A DNA stretch of 64,000 nucleotides from Hymenobacter sp. ISL-91 (lineage in GTDB: Bacteria > Bacteroidota > Bacteroidia > Cytophagales > Hymenobacteraceae). Where the stretch lies: assembly GCF_018613725.1 (NCBI RefSeq), contig NZ_JAGGPS010000027.1, positions 1-64,000 on the forward strand. The letters are read 5' to 3'. Of this stretch, positions 23,452 through 31,883 are shown one piece after another. How positions within the stretch are numbered: the first letter of the stretch is position 1; each line of letters starts with the position of its first letter. Below the pieces are notes generated by a model. The model worked only from the letters and a program-made list of their open reading frames with translations, searched no databases and was not told where the DNA came from. A program made the translations under genes and the position numbers.

Positions 23452-25923
23452 CTATTGTGCTGCTTTTATGGCTTCTTCAGCAGCCATTACAACAGCTTGC
23501 TGGTCGGCGGGCTTGCCCTGCTTCACCTTTTCGAGCATGGCCAGAATGGGCTCGGCCACTCCGTACTGCTTGTATTGGATGGCCATTTTCTGCAGCCGGT
23601 CCACGCCTTCGCGCAGGATGGTTGGGTCGGAGAGGCGGGCCATAAAACCGACCAGGCTCTCCAGCATCTGAAACTGTGCCTGCGGGCCACCAGCGTCGAA
23701 CTGGGTACGCACGTAGGGCCAGGTGCTGGCGTCGCCGGCCTCGGCGTACACGCTGGCGATGGCAGCGGCTACGTCGCCTTTGGCGCTGGCCTCCAGGGTC
23801 TTGGCGCGGGCCAGGGCCTGCTTGGGCTGCACGGCGGCCAGGCCCTCCAGGGCAGCGCCCTGCACGGCATACGACTGACTGCTGAGCGACTTCGTAAACA
23901 GTTTCTCGTCTTTTTTATCGCCAATAGCTGCCAAGGCCTGCAACATGCCTGCCTGGTTATTGGTGTTTTTCTCCTGCGCCAACTGCTTGCGAATCAGCGG
24001 GGCAGCTGCCTTCGCTACGGCTTTGTCGTCGAGCTTAAGCGAAGCAAGCGCGGCGCGGCGGATAAACTCGCTTTTGTCGCTCAGGGCCGCAAACAGCAGC
24101 TGACGGGCGGCGGCATCGGTGGGGGGCAGCGCGGCGGCAGCGGCCACGGCCTCGCGCCGGTCGACGTAGCGCGGGGCGTTGCGGTACTGGTAGGCGAACT
24201 GGGCGAAGGGCTTGTTGTCCTGCTTCTGCCACAGCGTTACCTTTTCGGCATCCACATTCACCAGCTCGGGTTGGGTAGCGGCGGGCAGGCGCAGCACTTC
24301 GGTGGCTTTGCGCAACACCACGTTGTGGCGGGTGGGCTTGCCTTTCTGGTACACATCAATGGCCAGCGGCAGCTCAAACACTTGGCCGGGCTGGTTCTGC
24401 TTAATGGTAACCACCTGCTCTTTGTTGAGCTGGTCGTAGCTGTAGTCGATGGCCACCAGGGGGTGGCCCGCGCCGAAGTACCACTGGTTGAAAAACCAGT
24501 TCAAATCCTGGCCCGATACAGCCTCAAAGGCCAGCCGCAGCTGATGGGCTTCGGCGGTGCCGAACTTGTTGTCGGTAAGGTATTTCTGCAGGCTTTTGAA
24601 GAAGACCTCCTCGCCGAGGTAGCTGCGCAGCATGTTCAGAATCTGGCCGCCTTTCTGGTAGCTCACCAGATCAAACATGTCCTCCTTATCGGCATACTGG
24701 AAGCGCACCAGCTTTTTCTGGGCGTCGCGGGGGCTGCGCAGGTAGTTGCGCATGTTCAGGTAGGCATGCGCGTCGCCGGCCTCCTGGCCGTATTTGTATT
24801 CGGCCCACAGCGCCTCCGAGAAGTCGGCAAACGACTCGTTCACCGTCAGGTTGCTCCAACTCTCGGCCGTTACCAGGTCGCCGAACCACTGGTGAAACAG
24901 CTCGTGGGCAATAACCGACTCGCCCCGGTCGTACTCGGCATCGAGTGCCTCGCGGGCGTCCTTGTGCAGGAAGTCGCCGTGCAGCGTGGCGGTGGTGTTT
25001 TCCATGGCTCCGCTCACGTAGTCGCGCACCACAATCTGCGAGTACTTGTTCCACGGATAATCTACGCCGAGCTTCTTGGAGAAGAACTCCAGCATTTCGG
25101 GCGTGTTGCCGAAAATCTGCTTGGCGAAAGGCGCGTACTTGGGCTCCAGGTAATAGTTTACCTCCTTGCCCCGCCACGTGTCCTTGGTGATTTTAAAGTC
25201 ACCTACGGCCATCATAAACAGGTAGGGCGCGTGGGGCAGGTCCATCTTCCAGGTGTCGGTGCGGGTGCCGTCGGCGTTGGGCTTCTGGCTGACCAGGGCC
25301 CCATTGCTCAGCGTCACGTACTTGGCCGGCACGGTCATGGCAATTTCCTGGGTCGTCTTCTGGTTGGTGGCATCAATAGTCGGAAACCACACCGACGAAG
25401 CCTCCGTCTCGCCCTGAGTCCAGATCTGCACCGGCTTGCCAGCCACGCTGCTGTCGGGGTTGATGAAGTAGAGGCCTTTGGCGTCGGTAATGGCGGCGCT
25501 GCCCTTTGTTTTCAGCTCGTCGGGCTTGGCCACGTACTCAATGTACACGGTGTATGGCTGGCCGGGCTGGTAGGTTTTGTCGAGCTTGATGTTGAGCTGC
25601 TCGCCGGTGTTTTTAAAGGTAAGCGCCTTGGCATCCCCCTGGCCTACTAGGGCCACCGACCCAATATCCATCCCTTTGGCATCGAGGCGCAACGAGTCGG
25701 TGGGGTAGGCATGGGGCTGTAGGGTAAGCCACTCTTTGCCAATAAGCTGGCGCTTGGCATAGTCGAAGCGCACATCGAGCTTGGTGTGCACGAGGCTGTT
25801 GATTTTGGTGCGCGAGGCGCGGTAGGCCGTCAGGGCCACCGAATCGGGGCGGGCGGGGCCTTGCTGGGCCAGGGCCGGCGTGGCAAACAGCAGCCCAAGA
25901 GCCAGCAGGAAGGGTTTGTTCAT
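23452..25923 (-). CDS. Secreted M1-family aminopeptidase with HEAT-like C-terminus
   Basis: This 823-aa protein has a signal peptide (MNKPFLLALGLLFATPALAQ). The exopeptidase motif SGAMENTTAT is at about 304-313. The zinc site is HELFHQWFGD with His340 and His344, and Glu363 in VNESFADF 19 residues after the second His, as in all M1 enzymes. The C-terminal 250 residues are Ala/Leu-rich helices with HEAT-like repetition. It likely removes N-terminal residues from peptides in the periplasm. The very long antisense frames opposite it are a product of high-GC codon use. Confidence 0.93.
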   Translation of the reverse strand: MNKPFLLALGLLFATPALAQQGPARPDSVALTAYRASRTKINSLVHTKLDVRFDYAKRQLIGKEWLTLQPHAYPTDSLRLDAKGMDIGSVALVGQGDAKALTFKNTGEQLNIKLDKTYQPGQPYTVYIEYVAKPDELKTKGSAAITDAKGLYFINPDSSVAGKPVQIWTQGETEASSVWFPTIDATNQKTTQEIAMTVPAKYVTLSNGALVSQKPNADGTRTDTWKMDLPHAPYLFMMAVGDFKITKDTWRGKEVNYYLEPKYAPFAKQIFGNTPEMLEFFSKKLGVDYPWNKYSQIVVRDYVSGAMENTTATLHGDFLHKDAREALDAEYDRGESVIAHELFHQWFGDLVTAESWSNLTVNESFADFSEALWAEYKYGQEAGDAHAYLNMRNYLRSPRDAQKKLVRFQYADKEDMFDLVSYQKGGQILNMLRSYLGEEVFFKSLQKYLTDNKFGTAEAHQLRLAFEAVSGQDLNWFFNQWYFGAGHPLVAIDYSYDQLNKEQVVTIKQNQPGQVFELPLAIDVYQKGKPTRHNVVLRKATEVLRLPAATQPELVNVDAEKVTLWQKQDNKPFAQFAYQYRNAPRYVDRREAVAAAAALPPTDAAARQLLFAALSDKSEFIRRAALASLKLDDKAVAKAAAPLIRKQLAQEKNTNNQAGMLQALAAIGDKKDEKLFTKSLSSQSYAVQGAALEGLAAVQPKQALARAKTLEASAKGDVAAAIASVYAEAGDASTWPYVRTQFDAGGPQAQFQMLESLVGFMARLSDPTILREGVDRLQKMAIQYKQYGVAEPILAMLEKVKQGKPADQQAVVMAAEEAIKAAQ

Positions 25924-26062
25924 GGCAATTATGAAGGAAGGGGAAAGTGGGTGCTAGTTGCAAACTTTTCGGCACAGATGCGCAGCTGGCTCAGGAGTTC
26001 TCACAGAGGCAGAAAGTGGTGGCAAGGTTGCCTGGCAGCGCGGTGAGTAGCGCAGTTTCAGG

Positions 26063-26968
26063 TCAGGCGCGTTCCAATGTGGCCCGGTCCCAGCCGGCCA
26101 GGTCGGCGGCGGCGGTGTACGTGCTCTGCAGGAACTCGTGCAGCGCAGCGGCCGGGTCGGGGGCAGTGCGTACGGCTTCGTAGGGCAGCAGAAACTCGCC
26201 CAGCTCGGTGCTATAGTACGCGGCTTCGGGTTGCACCGGGGCCTCGGCAAACCCCTTGGGGGCCGGTACGCAGTAGGCATAAAAAGCGGCCGCCTGCCCA
26301 TTGCCGCCCGGCCAGAACCCGTGGCTGATGACTTCCTGCGAGTACGCTTCCCGGGTGATGGAATCGGCCTCGGGCTTCACCGGCGCGGGGCGGCCCGAAA
26401 AACGACTCACGGCCAGATCAAACGAGCCCCAGAAGAAGTGTACCGGGCTGCACTTGCCGGTAAAGCCACTCCGGAATTCCGTCAGGATGGGCGTCATCAG
26501 CGTGAGGGCCCGCCAGAAGCGGTGGGCTGCCTCAGCGTCGTAGCTGGCGTGCTGGGTGTCGTCGGGAAACCGGATGGGGTTTTCCACTTCCACCGGCATG
26601 GGCCAGATGGACACTTGCAAGTCCAGCTCGTGCAGCAGCCGCAGCACTTCTTGGTAAAAATCGGCCACCGAACGCGGCTCCAATGCCAGCTGCCGGGCGG
26701 CCCCGTCAGAGCACCGGATATGAAGCTGGTGGTCGATGAAATCGAACTCGATTTCGAAGCTGCGCTGCTCGTAGGGCATGGCCGAGGTGGTCAGGCCCCG
26801 GGCCGAAACGTAGAGCGGCACGTTCCAGAACTGGTTGATGAGGGGCGTTTGAGCCAGCCGGATTTTGCCCACTACCTGCGTCCACATGTGCAGGGTTGTG
26901 AGCGTATCGGCCCAGCCGGCAACGGGCAAAGCGGGCCAGGCAGCAGGAGCGGGGGTAGTTGGGGGCAT
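26063..26968 (-). CDS. DUF5996-family protein
   Basis: This 301-aa protein from the ATG at 26968 (MPPTTPAPAAWPALP) has features I associate with the DUF5996 family: WTQVVGKIRL near the N-terminus, SFEIEFDFIDHQL, HFFWGSFDLAVSRFSGR in the middle, and GFWPGGN with a FYAYCVP segment. No function is established for the family. It has no signal peptide. It is divergent from the esterase gene at 27031, with a 62-base shared promoter region. The frame is open 38 codons upstream, but that would overlap the esterase start. Confidence 0.7.
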   Translation of the reverse strand: MPPTTPAPAAWPALPVAGWADTLTTLHMWTQVVGKIRLAQTPLINQFWNVPLYVSARGLTTSAMPYEQRSFEIEFDFIDHQLHIRCSDGAARQLALEPRSVADFYQEVLRLLHELDLQVSIWPMPVEVENPIRFPDDTQHASYDAEAAHRFWRALTLMTPILTEFRSGFTGKCSPVHFFWGSFDLAVSRFSGRPAPVKPEADSITREAYSQEVISHGFWPGGNGQAAAFYAYCVPAPKGFAEAPVQPEAAYYSTELGEFLLPYEAVRTAPDPAAALHEFLQSTYTAAADLAGWDRATLERA

Positions 26969-27030
26969 GGGCAGAAGGGAGGATGTAGGAATTCGTAATT
27001 TCCGGCAAAAGCCAATCAATTCCTGAAAGT

Positions 27031-27909
27031 ATGAAAACTCTTCGCCTGCTGATATGCCTGCTGCTATTGCTGGCCTCCTCATCGGCCCGTGCGGCCCGCG
27101 TCGATACGCTGGTTATTGCCAGCGCGTCCATGCAGCGTAGCTACCGGGCCGCCGTGGTAGTGCCGGCTTCCTACGCCAAAAATAAAAAGGCCCGCTACCC
27201 GGTACTGTACCTGCTGCACGGCGCCTACGGCCACTTTGCCGACTGGACGAGCAAAACGCCCGACAAAACCCTGCTCCACCGTCTCGCCGACCAGTACAAC
27301 CTGCTCATTGTAACACCCGAGGGCGAAACGTTCAGCTTCTACCTCGACTCGCCGGTGAACCCCGCCAGCCAGTTCGAAACCTACATAACCCAGGACGTAC
27401 TTGGCAAAATCGACCAAACCTACCGTACGGTGGCCCGCAAAGAGGGCCGCGTAATTTCGGGCCTTTCGATGGGCGGGCACGGCGCGCTGTACCTGTCGGG
27501 GCGGCACCCGGAGCTGTTTGCGGCGGCCGGCAGCATGAGCGGCGCCCTCGACCTAAGCATCACCAACCGCAAGCTAAACCCCTCGGAGGCCCGGCAGCGC
27601 CAGAGTCTGTTCAACCCCATCCTCGGTCCCGAAACACCCGCGCCCAGTGTTTACAGCGCCAACTCGGTGGTAAACATGGCCGATAAGCTGCTGGCCAACG
27701 AGCTGCCCCTCATCATCGACTGCGGCGTAGACGATTTTCTCATCGATATCAACCGCGAAGTCCACCGCCGCCTCGTGTACAACCGCACGCCCCACGACTA
27801 CATCGAGCGGCCCGGGGCCCACACCTGGGAGTATTGGCAGAATGCGCTGCCCTACCAGGTGCTGTTCTTTCAGAAAGTGCTGGAAGCGGGTGGTGTGGCA
27901 GTGAAGTAG
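27031..27909 (+). CDS. Secreted esterase of the esterase D / antigen 85 type
   Basis: This 292-aa alpha/beta hydrolase has a signal peptide (MKTLRLLICLLLLLASSSARA). It carries YPVLYLLHGAYG (oxyanion region), the nucleophile elbow GLSMGGHGALYL, an Asp in CGVDDFL and a His in GAHTWEYW. This is the arrangement of the putative esterase family that includes S-formylglutathione hydrolases and feruloyl esterases. Its export argues for a carbohydrate- or lipid-ester substrate rather than formylglutathione. Confidence 0.85.
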   Translation: MKTLRLLICLLLLLASSSARAARVDTLVIASASMQRSYRAAVVVPASYAKNKKARYPVLYLLHGAYGHFADWTSKTPDKTLLHRLADQYNLLIVTPEGETFSFYLDSPVNPASQFETYITQDVLGKIDQTYRTVARKEGRVISGLSMGGHGALYLSGRHPELFAAAGSMSGALDLSITNRKLNPSEARQRQSLFNPILGPETPAPSVYSANSVVNMADKLLANELPLIIDCGVDDFLIDINREVHRRLVYNRTPHDYIERPGAHTWEYWQNALPYQVLFFQKVLEAGGVAVK

Positions 27910-27972
27910 CCTTTGTCGCCGTCAGAACGATGCGCTGCATGCGTACTTGAGGCCCTGCGAAGCCTGTTGCAG

Positions 27973-28001
27973 CGGCGGGCGGGGACAAGCCCCGCCCCTA
28001 C
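27973..28001. repeat. Solitary arm of the GC-rich palindromic repeat
   Basis: CGGCGGGCGGGGACAAGCCC followed by CGCCCCTAC is nearly identical to the right arm of the palindrome at 5107-5206. No second arm is visible nearby. It lies in the gap between convergent esterase and TPR genes. Confidence 0.75.
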
Positions 28002-28068
28002 AGCGTGCGGATGGATGTATACCGTCGCTTGGGTTTGTTAGGTGTCCATACTACCAAAGCACCTACAA

Positions 28069-28410
28069 TTAGTCCTCATCCTCATAATCGAGGCCCAGTA
28101 GCTGGTTGAGGGCCTGCTGAATTTCGCTGGCGGCGTGCAGCTGCCCGGCTTTGCGGGCTACGCGCAGGCCCTTCTGGTAAACTTTTTCGGCTTCGTCGGG
28201 CTTTTGCAGGTGTTGCAGCATCTTGCCGGCGTGGTAGTACGTACCCACATAATCGGGGTGCTGGTCGAGCAGCGTCTGGTAGTAGCGCATGGCCGTTTCG
28301 GGTTCCGTTTCGCGGTATTCGGTGGCCAGCGCATAGATGGTAAACGCGTCGGTAGGGTCGTCTTCGTAGAAGGCCAGGAGTTGTTGCAAACGGCTCGGCG
28401 CGGTTTCCAT
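28069..28410 (-). CDS. Small TPR protein
   Basis: This 113-aa protein (from METAPSRLQQLLAF at 28410) is made of about three tetratricopeptide-like helical pairs (YALATEYRETEPETAMRYYQ, YHAGKMLQHLQKPDEAEKVY) and an acidic DYEDED tail. No signal peptide is seen. It is divergent from etfB, 72 bases away. The minus-strand frame is open much further upstream through etfB, but that part is antisense shadow. Confidence 0.75.
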   Translation of the reverse strand: METAPSRLQQLLAFYEDDPTDAFTIYALATEYRETEPETAMRYYQTLLDQHPDYVGTYYHAGKMLQHLQKPDEAEKVYQKGLRVARKAGQLHAASEIQQALNQLLGLDYEDED

Positions 28411-28482
28411 AGGGCAGGAGTTTTGAGTATCTTCGCCCAAATTTGACACTTTCTTTAGTTTCTTCCATATAAGCAGCCGTAG

Positions 28483-29223
28483 ATGAAGTTTCTCGTTTGC
28501 ATCAGCAACGTACCCGACACGACCACCAAAATCACCTTCACGCCCGATAACAAGGAGTTCAACAAGGCCGGGGTGCAGTTCGTGATTAATCCCTGGGACG
28601 AATATGCCCTCACCCGCGCCATTGAGCTGAAAGAAGCCCAAGGTGCTGGTACCGTTACCGTGCTCAACGTAGGCGAAGCCGACACCGAGCCCAATATCCG
28701 CAAGGCCCTGGCTATCGGTGCCGACGACGCTATTCGCGTGAATGCGCATCCCAAGGATGCCTTTTTTGTGGCCAAGCAGATTGCGGCCATTGCCAAAGAA
28801 GGTGGCTACGACGTCATCCTGATGGGCAAGGAAAGCATCGACTACAACGGCTTCCAGGTACACGGCATGGTGGGCGAGCTGCTCGGCATCCCAACGGTAG
28901 CTCCGGCCATGAAGCTCGATATGAGCGGCAACACCGCTACGCTGGAGCGCGAAATCGAAGGCGGCAAGGAAATCGTGGAGGTGAATGCGCCTTTCGTGGC
29001 TTCCTGCCAGCAGCCCATGTGCGAGCCCCGCATTCCCAACATGCGCGGCATCATGACGGCCCGCACCAAGCCGCTGAAGGTAGTAGAGCCTACCACCGAT
29101 GCGGCCCGCACCGAGGTAGACACCTTCGCGCTGCCCCCTGCTAAGCAGGGCGTCAAGCTCATCGCGGCCGAGAATGCCGGCGAGCTGATAAAGCTGCTTC
29201 GTAACGAGGCGAAAGTAATTTAA
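28483..29223 (+). CDS. etfB: Electron transfer flavoprotein beta subunit
   Basis: The beta subunit of ETF shuttles electrons from acyl-CoA and other dehydrogenases to the quinone pool. The 246-aa product begins MKFLVCISNVPDTT, a typical EtfB start, and has the YDVILMGKESIDYNGFQV region and the AMP-binding GADDA segment. A -7-like TATCTTCG is at 28428-28435. The gap to etfA (114 bases) shows nothing special. Confidence 0.96.
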   Translation: MKFLVCISNVPDTTTKITFTPDNKEFNKAGVQFVINPWDEYALTRAIELKEAQGAGTVTVLNVGEADTEPNIRKALAIGADDAIRVNAHPKDAFFVAKQIAAIAKEGGYDVILMGKESIDYNGFQVHGMVGELLGIPTVAPAMKLDMSGNTATLEREIEGGKEIVEVNAPFVASCQQPMCEPRIPNMRGIMTARTKPLKVVEPTTDAARTEVDTFALPPAKQGVKLIAAENAGELIKLLRNEAKVI

Positions 29224-29337
29224 TGTAGAAGTGAGTACGAAGAGGCGAGAAGTTTGCCCTGGCATTGATTGGGCTGCATTCTACTCGTTTCTCACCAGCG
29301 TCTCACAACTCATTTCTCACATCTCATGTCTAAATAA

Positions 29338-30315
29338 ATGTCTGTATTAGTAGTTGTTGAATGTGACGGCGGCGAGGTAAAGAAGTCCTCGTTAGAGGTG
29401 GCATCTTACGGCAGCCAGGTTGCCCAGATGCTGGGCACCACCGCCACGGCTATTGCCGTAGGCGAAGCTACCGAGGCCAACCTGGCCCTGCTCGGCGAGC
29501 AGGGCATTAGCAAGGTGTTGTATGACGCCGAGCCCCGCCTGAAAGATTTTGTGAATGGAGCGTATACCAAGCTTATTGCCGCCGCGGCCCAGAACGAGGA
29601 CGCCAAGGTAATTGTGCTGGCCAACTCCAACATCGGAGCCGCTGTAGGCTCGCGCCTCTCCATCCGCCTTGAGGCCAGCATTGCTACCAACGTAGTAGAG
29701 CTGCCCAAAACCGATGGCGGCAAATTCGTGGTAAAGCGCGGTGCCTTCTCGGGCAAAGCCTTCGCCGACGTAGAGCTGGCCGGTGACCGGAAAATTATTG
29801 CCGTTAAGAAGAACTCGATTGAGGCCCTGCACGAAGCCGGTAAAACGGCTCCGGTCGAGTCGTTCTCGGCCCAGCTGACCGATGCCGACTTCGCCGATGC
29901 GCCCAAAGAGGTGATCATGCAGGACCAGGCCGGCGGCGTACTGCTGCCCGAGGCCGACCTCGTAGTGTCGGGTGGCCGCGGCATGAAAGGCCCCGAGAAT
30001 TGGAACCTCATCGAAGACCTGGCCAAAGCCCTGGGGGCCGCCACAGCCTGCTCCAAGCCCGTTTCGGACGTTGACTGGCGCCCTCACCACGAGCACGTAG
30101 GCCAGACCGGCATCACCGTGTCGCCGAACCTGTACATTGCCTGCGGTATTTCGGGTGCCATCCAGCATCTGGCCGGCGTCAATTCGAGCAAGGTGATTGT
30201 GGTTATCAACAAAGACCCCGAGGCGCCGTTCTTCAAGGCGGCCGATTATGGTATTGTAGGCGACGTATTCGACGTGCTGCCCAAGCTTACCGAGGCTGTA
30301 AAGCAATTAAACTAG
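29338..30315 (+). CDS. etfA: Electron transfer flavoprotein alpha subunit
   Basis: The alpha subunit binds FAD and pairs with EtfB. The 325-aa product shows the FAD-binding C-terminal domain: VSGGRGMKGPENW, ASKPVSDVDW-like CSKPVSDVDWRP, GQTGITVSPNLYIACGISGA and INKDPEAPFFKAADYGIVGD. It is co-transcribed with etfB, and no terminator lies between them. Confidence 0.97.
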   Translation: MSVLVVVECDGGEVKKSSLEVASYGSQVAQMLGTTATAIAVGEATEANLALLGEQGISKVLYDAEPRLKDFVNGAYTKLIAAAAQNEDAKVIVLANSNIGAAVGSRLSIRLEASIATNVVELPKTDGGKFVVKRGAFSGKAFADVELAGDRKIIAVKKNSIEALHEAGKTAPVESFSAQLTDADFADAPKEVIMQDQAGGVLLPEADLVVSGGRGMKGPENWNLIEDLAKALGAATACSKPVSDVDWRPHHEHVGQTGITVSPNLYIACGISGAIQHLAGVNSSKVIVVINKDPEAPFFKAADYGIVGDVFDVLPKLTEAVKQLN

Positions 30316-30325
30316 TATACCATCG

Positions 30326-30378
30326 GCAGCTGGATAGGGCGGAAGGACCAAGTGTTTCTTCCCGCCCTATCCAGCTGC
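30326..30378. repeat. 17-bp perfect inverted repeat in front of the bifunctional nuclease gene
   Basis: GCAGCTGGATAGGGCGG (30326-30342) and CCGCCCTATCCAGCTGC (30362-30378) are exact inverted repeats around a 19-base loop. There is no T-run on the plus-strand side, so it is not a standard terminator. It sits between etfA and the next gene and would form a strong hairpin in the 5' leader or at the 3' end of etfA. Confidence 0.75.
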
Positions 30379-30424
30379 ACGTATGTACATCTGGTCCATC
30401 AGCACCAACCCGAAGACTTTGCCA

Positions 30425-31045
30425 GTGAAAAAAATACCGCTCGAAATCCTGGGCCTCTCGTCCAGCCAGTCGCAGTCGGGCTCGTTCGCGCTTATTCTGG
30501 GCGAGAAGACCGGCAACCGCCGCCTGCCCATTATTATCGGCATGTTCGAGGCGCAGAGCATTGCCATCCAGATTGAGAAAATCAGCCCCAACCGGCCCCT
30601 CACCCACGATTTGTTTCGCTCGTTTGCCGAGCAGGTGCATGTGGCGGTGCTGGAAGTGGTGATTTCCGACCTCAAGGAAGGCGTGTTCTACTCCAAGATT
30701 GTGTGCTCCGATGGGGCCAGCACGTTCGAGCTGGACTCGCGGCCTTCCGATGCCATTGCCATCGGTTTGCGCTTTGGTGTACCCATTTTCACGGTGGAAA
30801 GCGTCCTCAGCGAAGCGGGCATCATCCTCTCTGACCTCGATGAAACCGAAGGCGACGACGCGGACGACGACGATGATGATGACGACATTGATACCGACGA
30901 GCCCCGGGCAACTCCGCCACCGCGCGAGCCCAGCGGCCAGGTGTCGCTCGACGAGCTGACCAAGATGCTGGCCCAGGCCCTGGAACGCGAGGACTACGAA
31001 AAGGCCGCCAAAATTCGCGACGAGCTGAATAAACGCAACGACTAG
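30425..31045 (+). CDS. Bifunctional nuclease (BFN/DUF151) domain protein with UVR motif
   Basis: The product has a BFN domain (KKIPLEILGLSSSQSQSG, GNRRLPIIIGMFEAQSIAIQ and SRPSDAIAIGLR). An Asp-rich linker (DDADDDDDDDDIDTDE) leads to a C-terminal UVR-like helix pair (TKMLAQALEREDYEKAAKIR). Such proteins are conserved in Bacteroidota; some BFN-domain proteins have reported nuclease activity. I prefer the GTG at 30425, because homologues normally start at MKKIPLEIL; an ATG at 30383 would add 14 residues. The polyacidic linker is coded by a GAC/GAT run that could be unstable. Confidence 0.85.
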   Translation: MKKIPLEILGLSSSQSQSGSFALILGEKTGNRRLPIIIGMFEAQSIAIQIEKISPNRPLTHDLFRSFAEQVHVAVLEVVISDLKEGVFYSKIVCSDGASTFELDSRPSDAIAIGLRFGVPIFTVESVLSEAGIILSDLDETEGDDADDDDDDDDIDTDEPRATPPPREPSGQVSLDELTKMLAQALEREDYEKAAKIRDELNKRND

Positions 31046-31076
31046 GTTTCGACTGTTGCTGCACAGTGTACAGCTG

Positions 31077-31113
31077 AAAACCCCGCCCCAGCCCCGTGTT
31101 GGGGCGGGGTTTT
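31077..31113 (+). terminator. Intrinsic terminator after the BFN gene
   Basis: AAAACCCCGCCCCA (31077-31090) pairs with TGGGGCGGGGTTTT (31100-31113), a 14-base perfect stem with a T tail, 31 bases after the stop. Confidence 0.9.
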
Positions 31114-31163
31114 GCTTTGTGACGTACCTTGCCGGCCCATCTGATTTCTTCGCTTTGGCTCTC

Positions 31164-31712
31164 ATGCAAGATTCTGCCCCCGGTTCTCCCGATCTGCGCT
31201 ACCCCATCGGCCACCCAGTGTTGCCCGACGCTCCGTTGGAGCACGGTGCCCGCACGGCTTATATGGCCCACCTGGCCACGCTGCCCGACTTAGTGCGGGC
31301 CACTGTAGCTGGCCGCACGCCGGCCCAGCTCGACCAGCCCTACCGCCCCGGCGGCTGGACGATGCGCCAGCTGCTGCACCACCTGCCCGACTCGCACATG
31401 CAGGCGTACACGCGCTTCAAGCAGGCCCTCACCGAAGACAACCCCACCATCAAGCCCTACGATGAGGCGGCCTGGGCCGATCTACCCGATAGCACGGCCA
31501 CGCCCCCGGCCGTGTCGCTGGCGCTGCTGGAGGCCCTGCACATCCGCTGGGTGCGGCTGCTGCGCCACCTCACCGACGAGCAGTGGCAGCGCACGTATTA
31601 CCATCCCGATGCTAACCGCACGTTTACGCTCGACCAAGCGCTGGTGCTGTACTCCTGGCACGGCCGCCACCACCTGGCCCATTTGCGGGGCAACGAGGTA
31701 GCTGGTGAGTAA
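31164..31712 (+). CDS. DinB/YfiT-like putative metal-dependent hydrolase
   Basis: The 182-aa product (from ATG 31164) fits the YfiT/DinB four-helix family. It shows DLRYPIGHPVLPD, the GGWTMRQLLHHLPDSHMQAY segment with the first metal His, and WHGRHHLAHLRG near the C-terminus with two more His. Bacterial YfiT relatives include bacillithiol transferases, but the role here is unknown. TACCTTGC near 31125 may be its -7 element. Confidence 0.85.
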   Translation: MQDSAPGSPDLRYPIGHPVLPDAPLEHGARTAYMAHLATLPDLVRATVAGRTPAQLDQPYRPGGWTMRQLLHHLPDSHMQAYTRFKQALTEDNPTIKPYDEAAWADLPDSTATPPAVSLALLEALHIRWVRLLRHLTDEQWQRTYYHPDANRTFTLDQALVLYSWHGRHHLAHLRGNEVAGE

Positions 31713-31784
31713 ATAGTTGTAGCGCAGGGAGCAGCAGAACTGCGCCGGTGTATAAGCCTGTATTTCCCTTCACCAAAAGCCCCC

Positions 31785-31832
31785 ACAGCTAGAAGGCTCC
31801 CGACGTACGCACGCCGGGGGCCTTGTAGCTGT
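31785..31832 (-). terminator. Probable terminator of the mlaE-mlaF transcript
   Basis: Read on the minus strand, ACAGCTACAAGGCCCCCGGC pairs imperfectly with GTCGGGAGCCTTCTAGCTGT, followed by GGGGGCTTTTGG. It lies about 50 bases beyond the stop of the minus-strand ATPase gene at 31884. Confidence 0.5.
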
Positions 31833-31883
31833 AGGGCATGTAAAAGCGGAAGCCGGCTTCAGATGCCCGCTACCCCTGGGTTT

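Noticed and set aside
23455..25650. 731-codon open frame on the plus strand
   Set aside because: It is antisense to the M1 aminopeptidase, whose zinc and GAMEN motifs are clear. Long antisense frames arise from GC-rich third positions. The translated product is His/Gly/Val/Leu-rich without domains.
28411..29265. Upstream extension of the TPR gene through etfB
   Set aside because: The extension is antisense to etfB, which is certain; the TPR helices start right after METAPSRLQQ at 28410.
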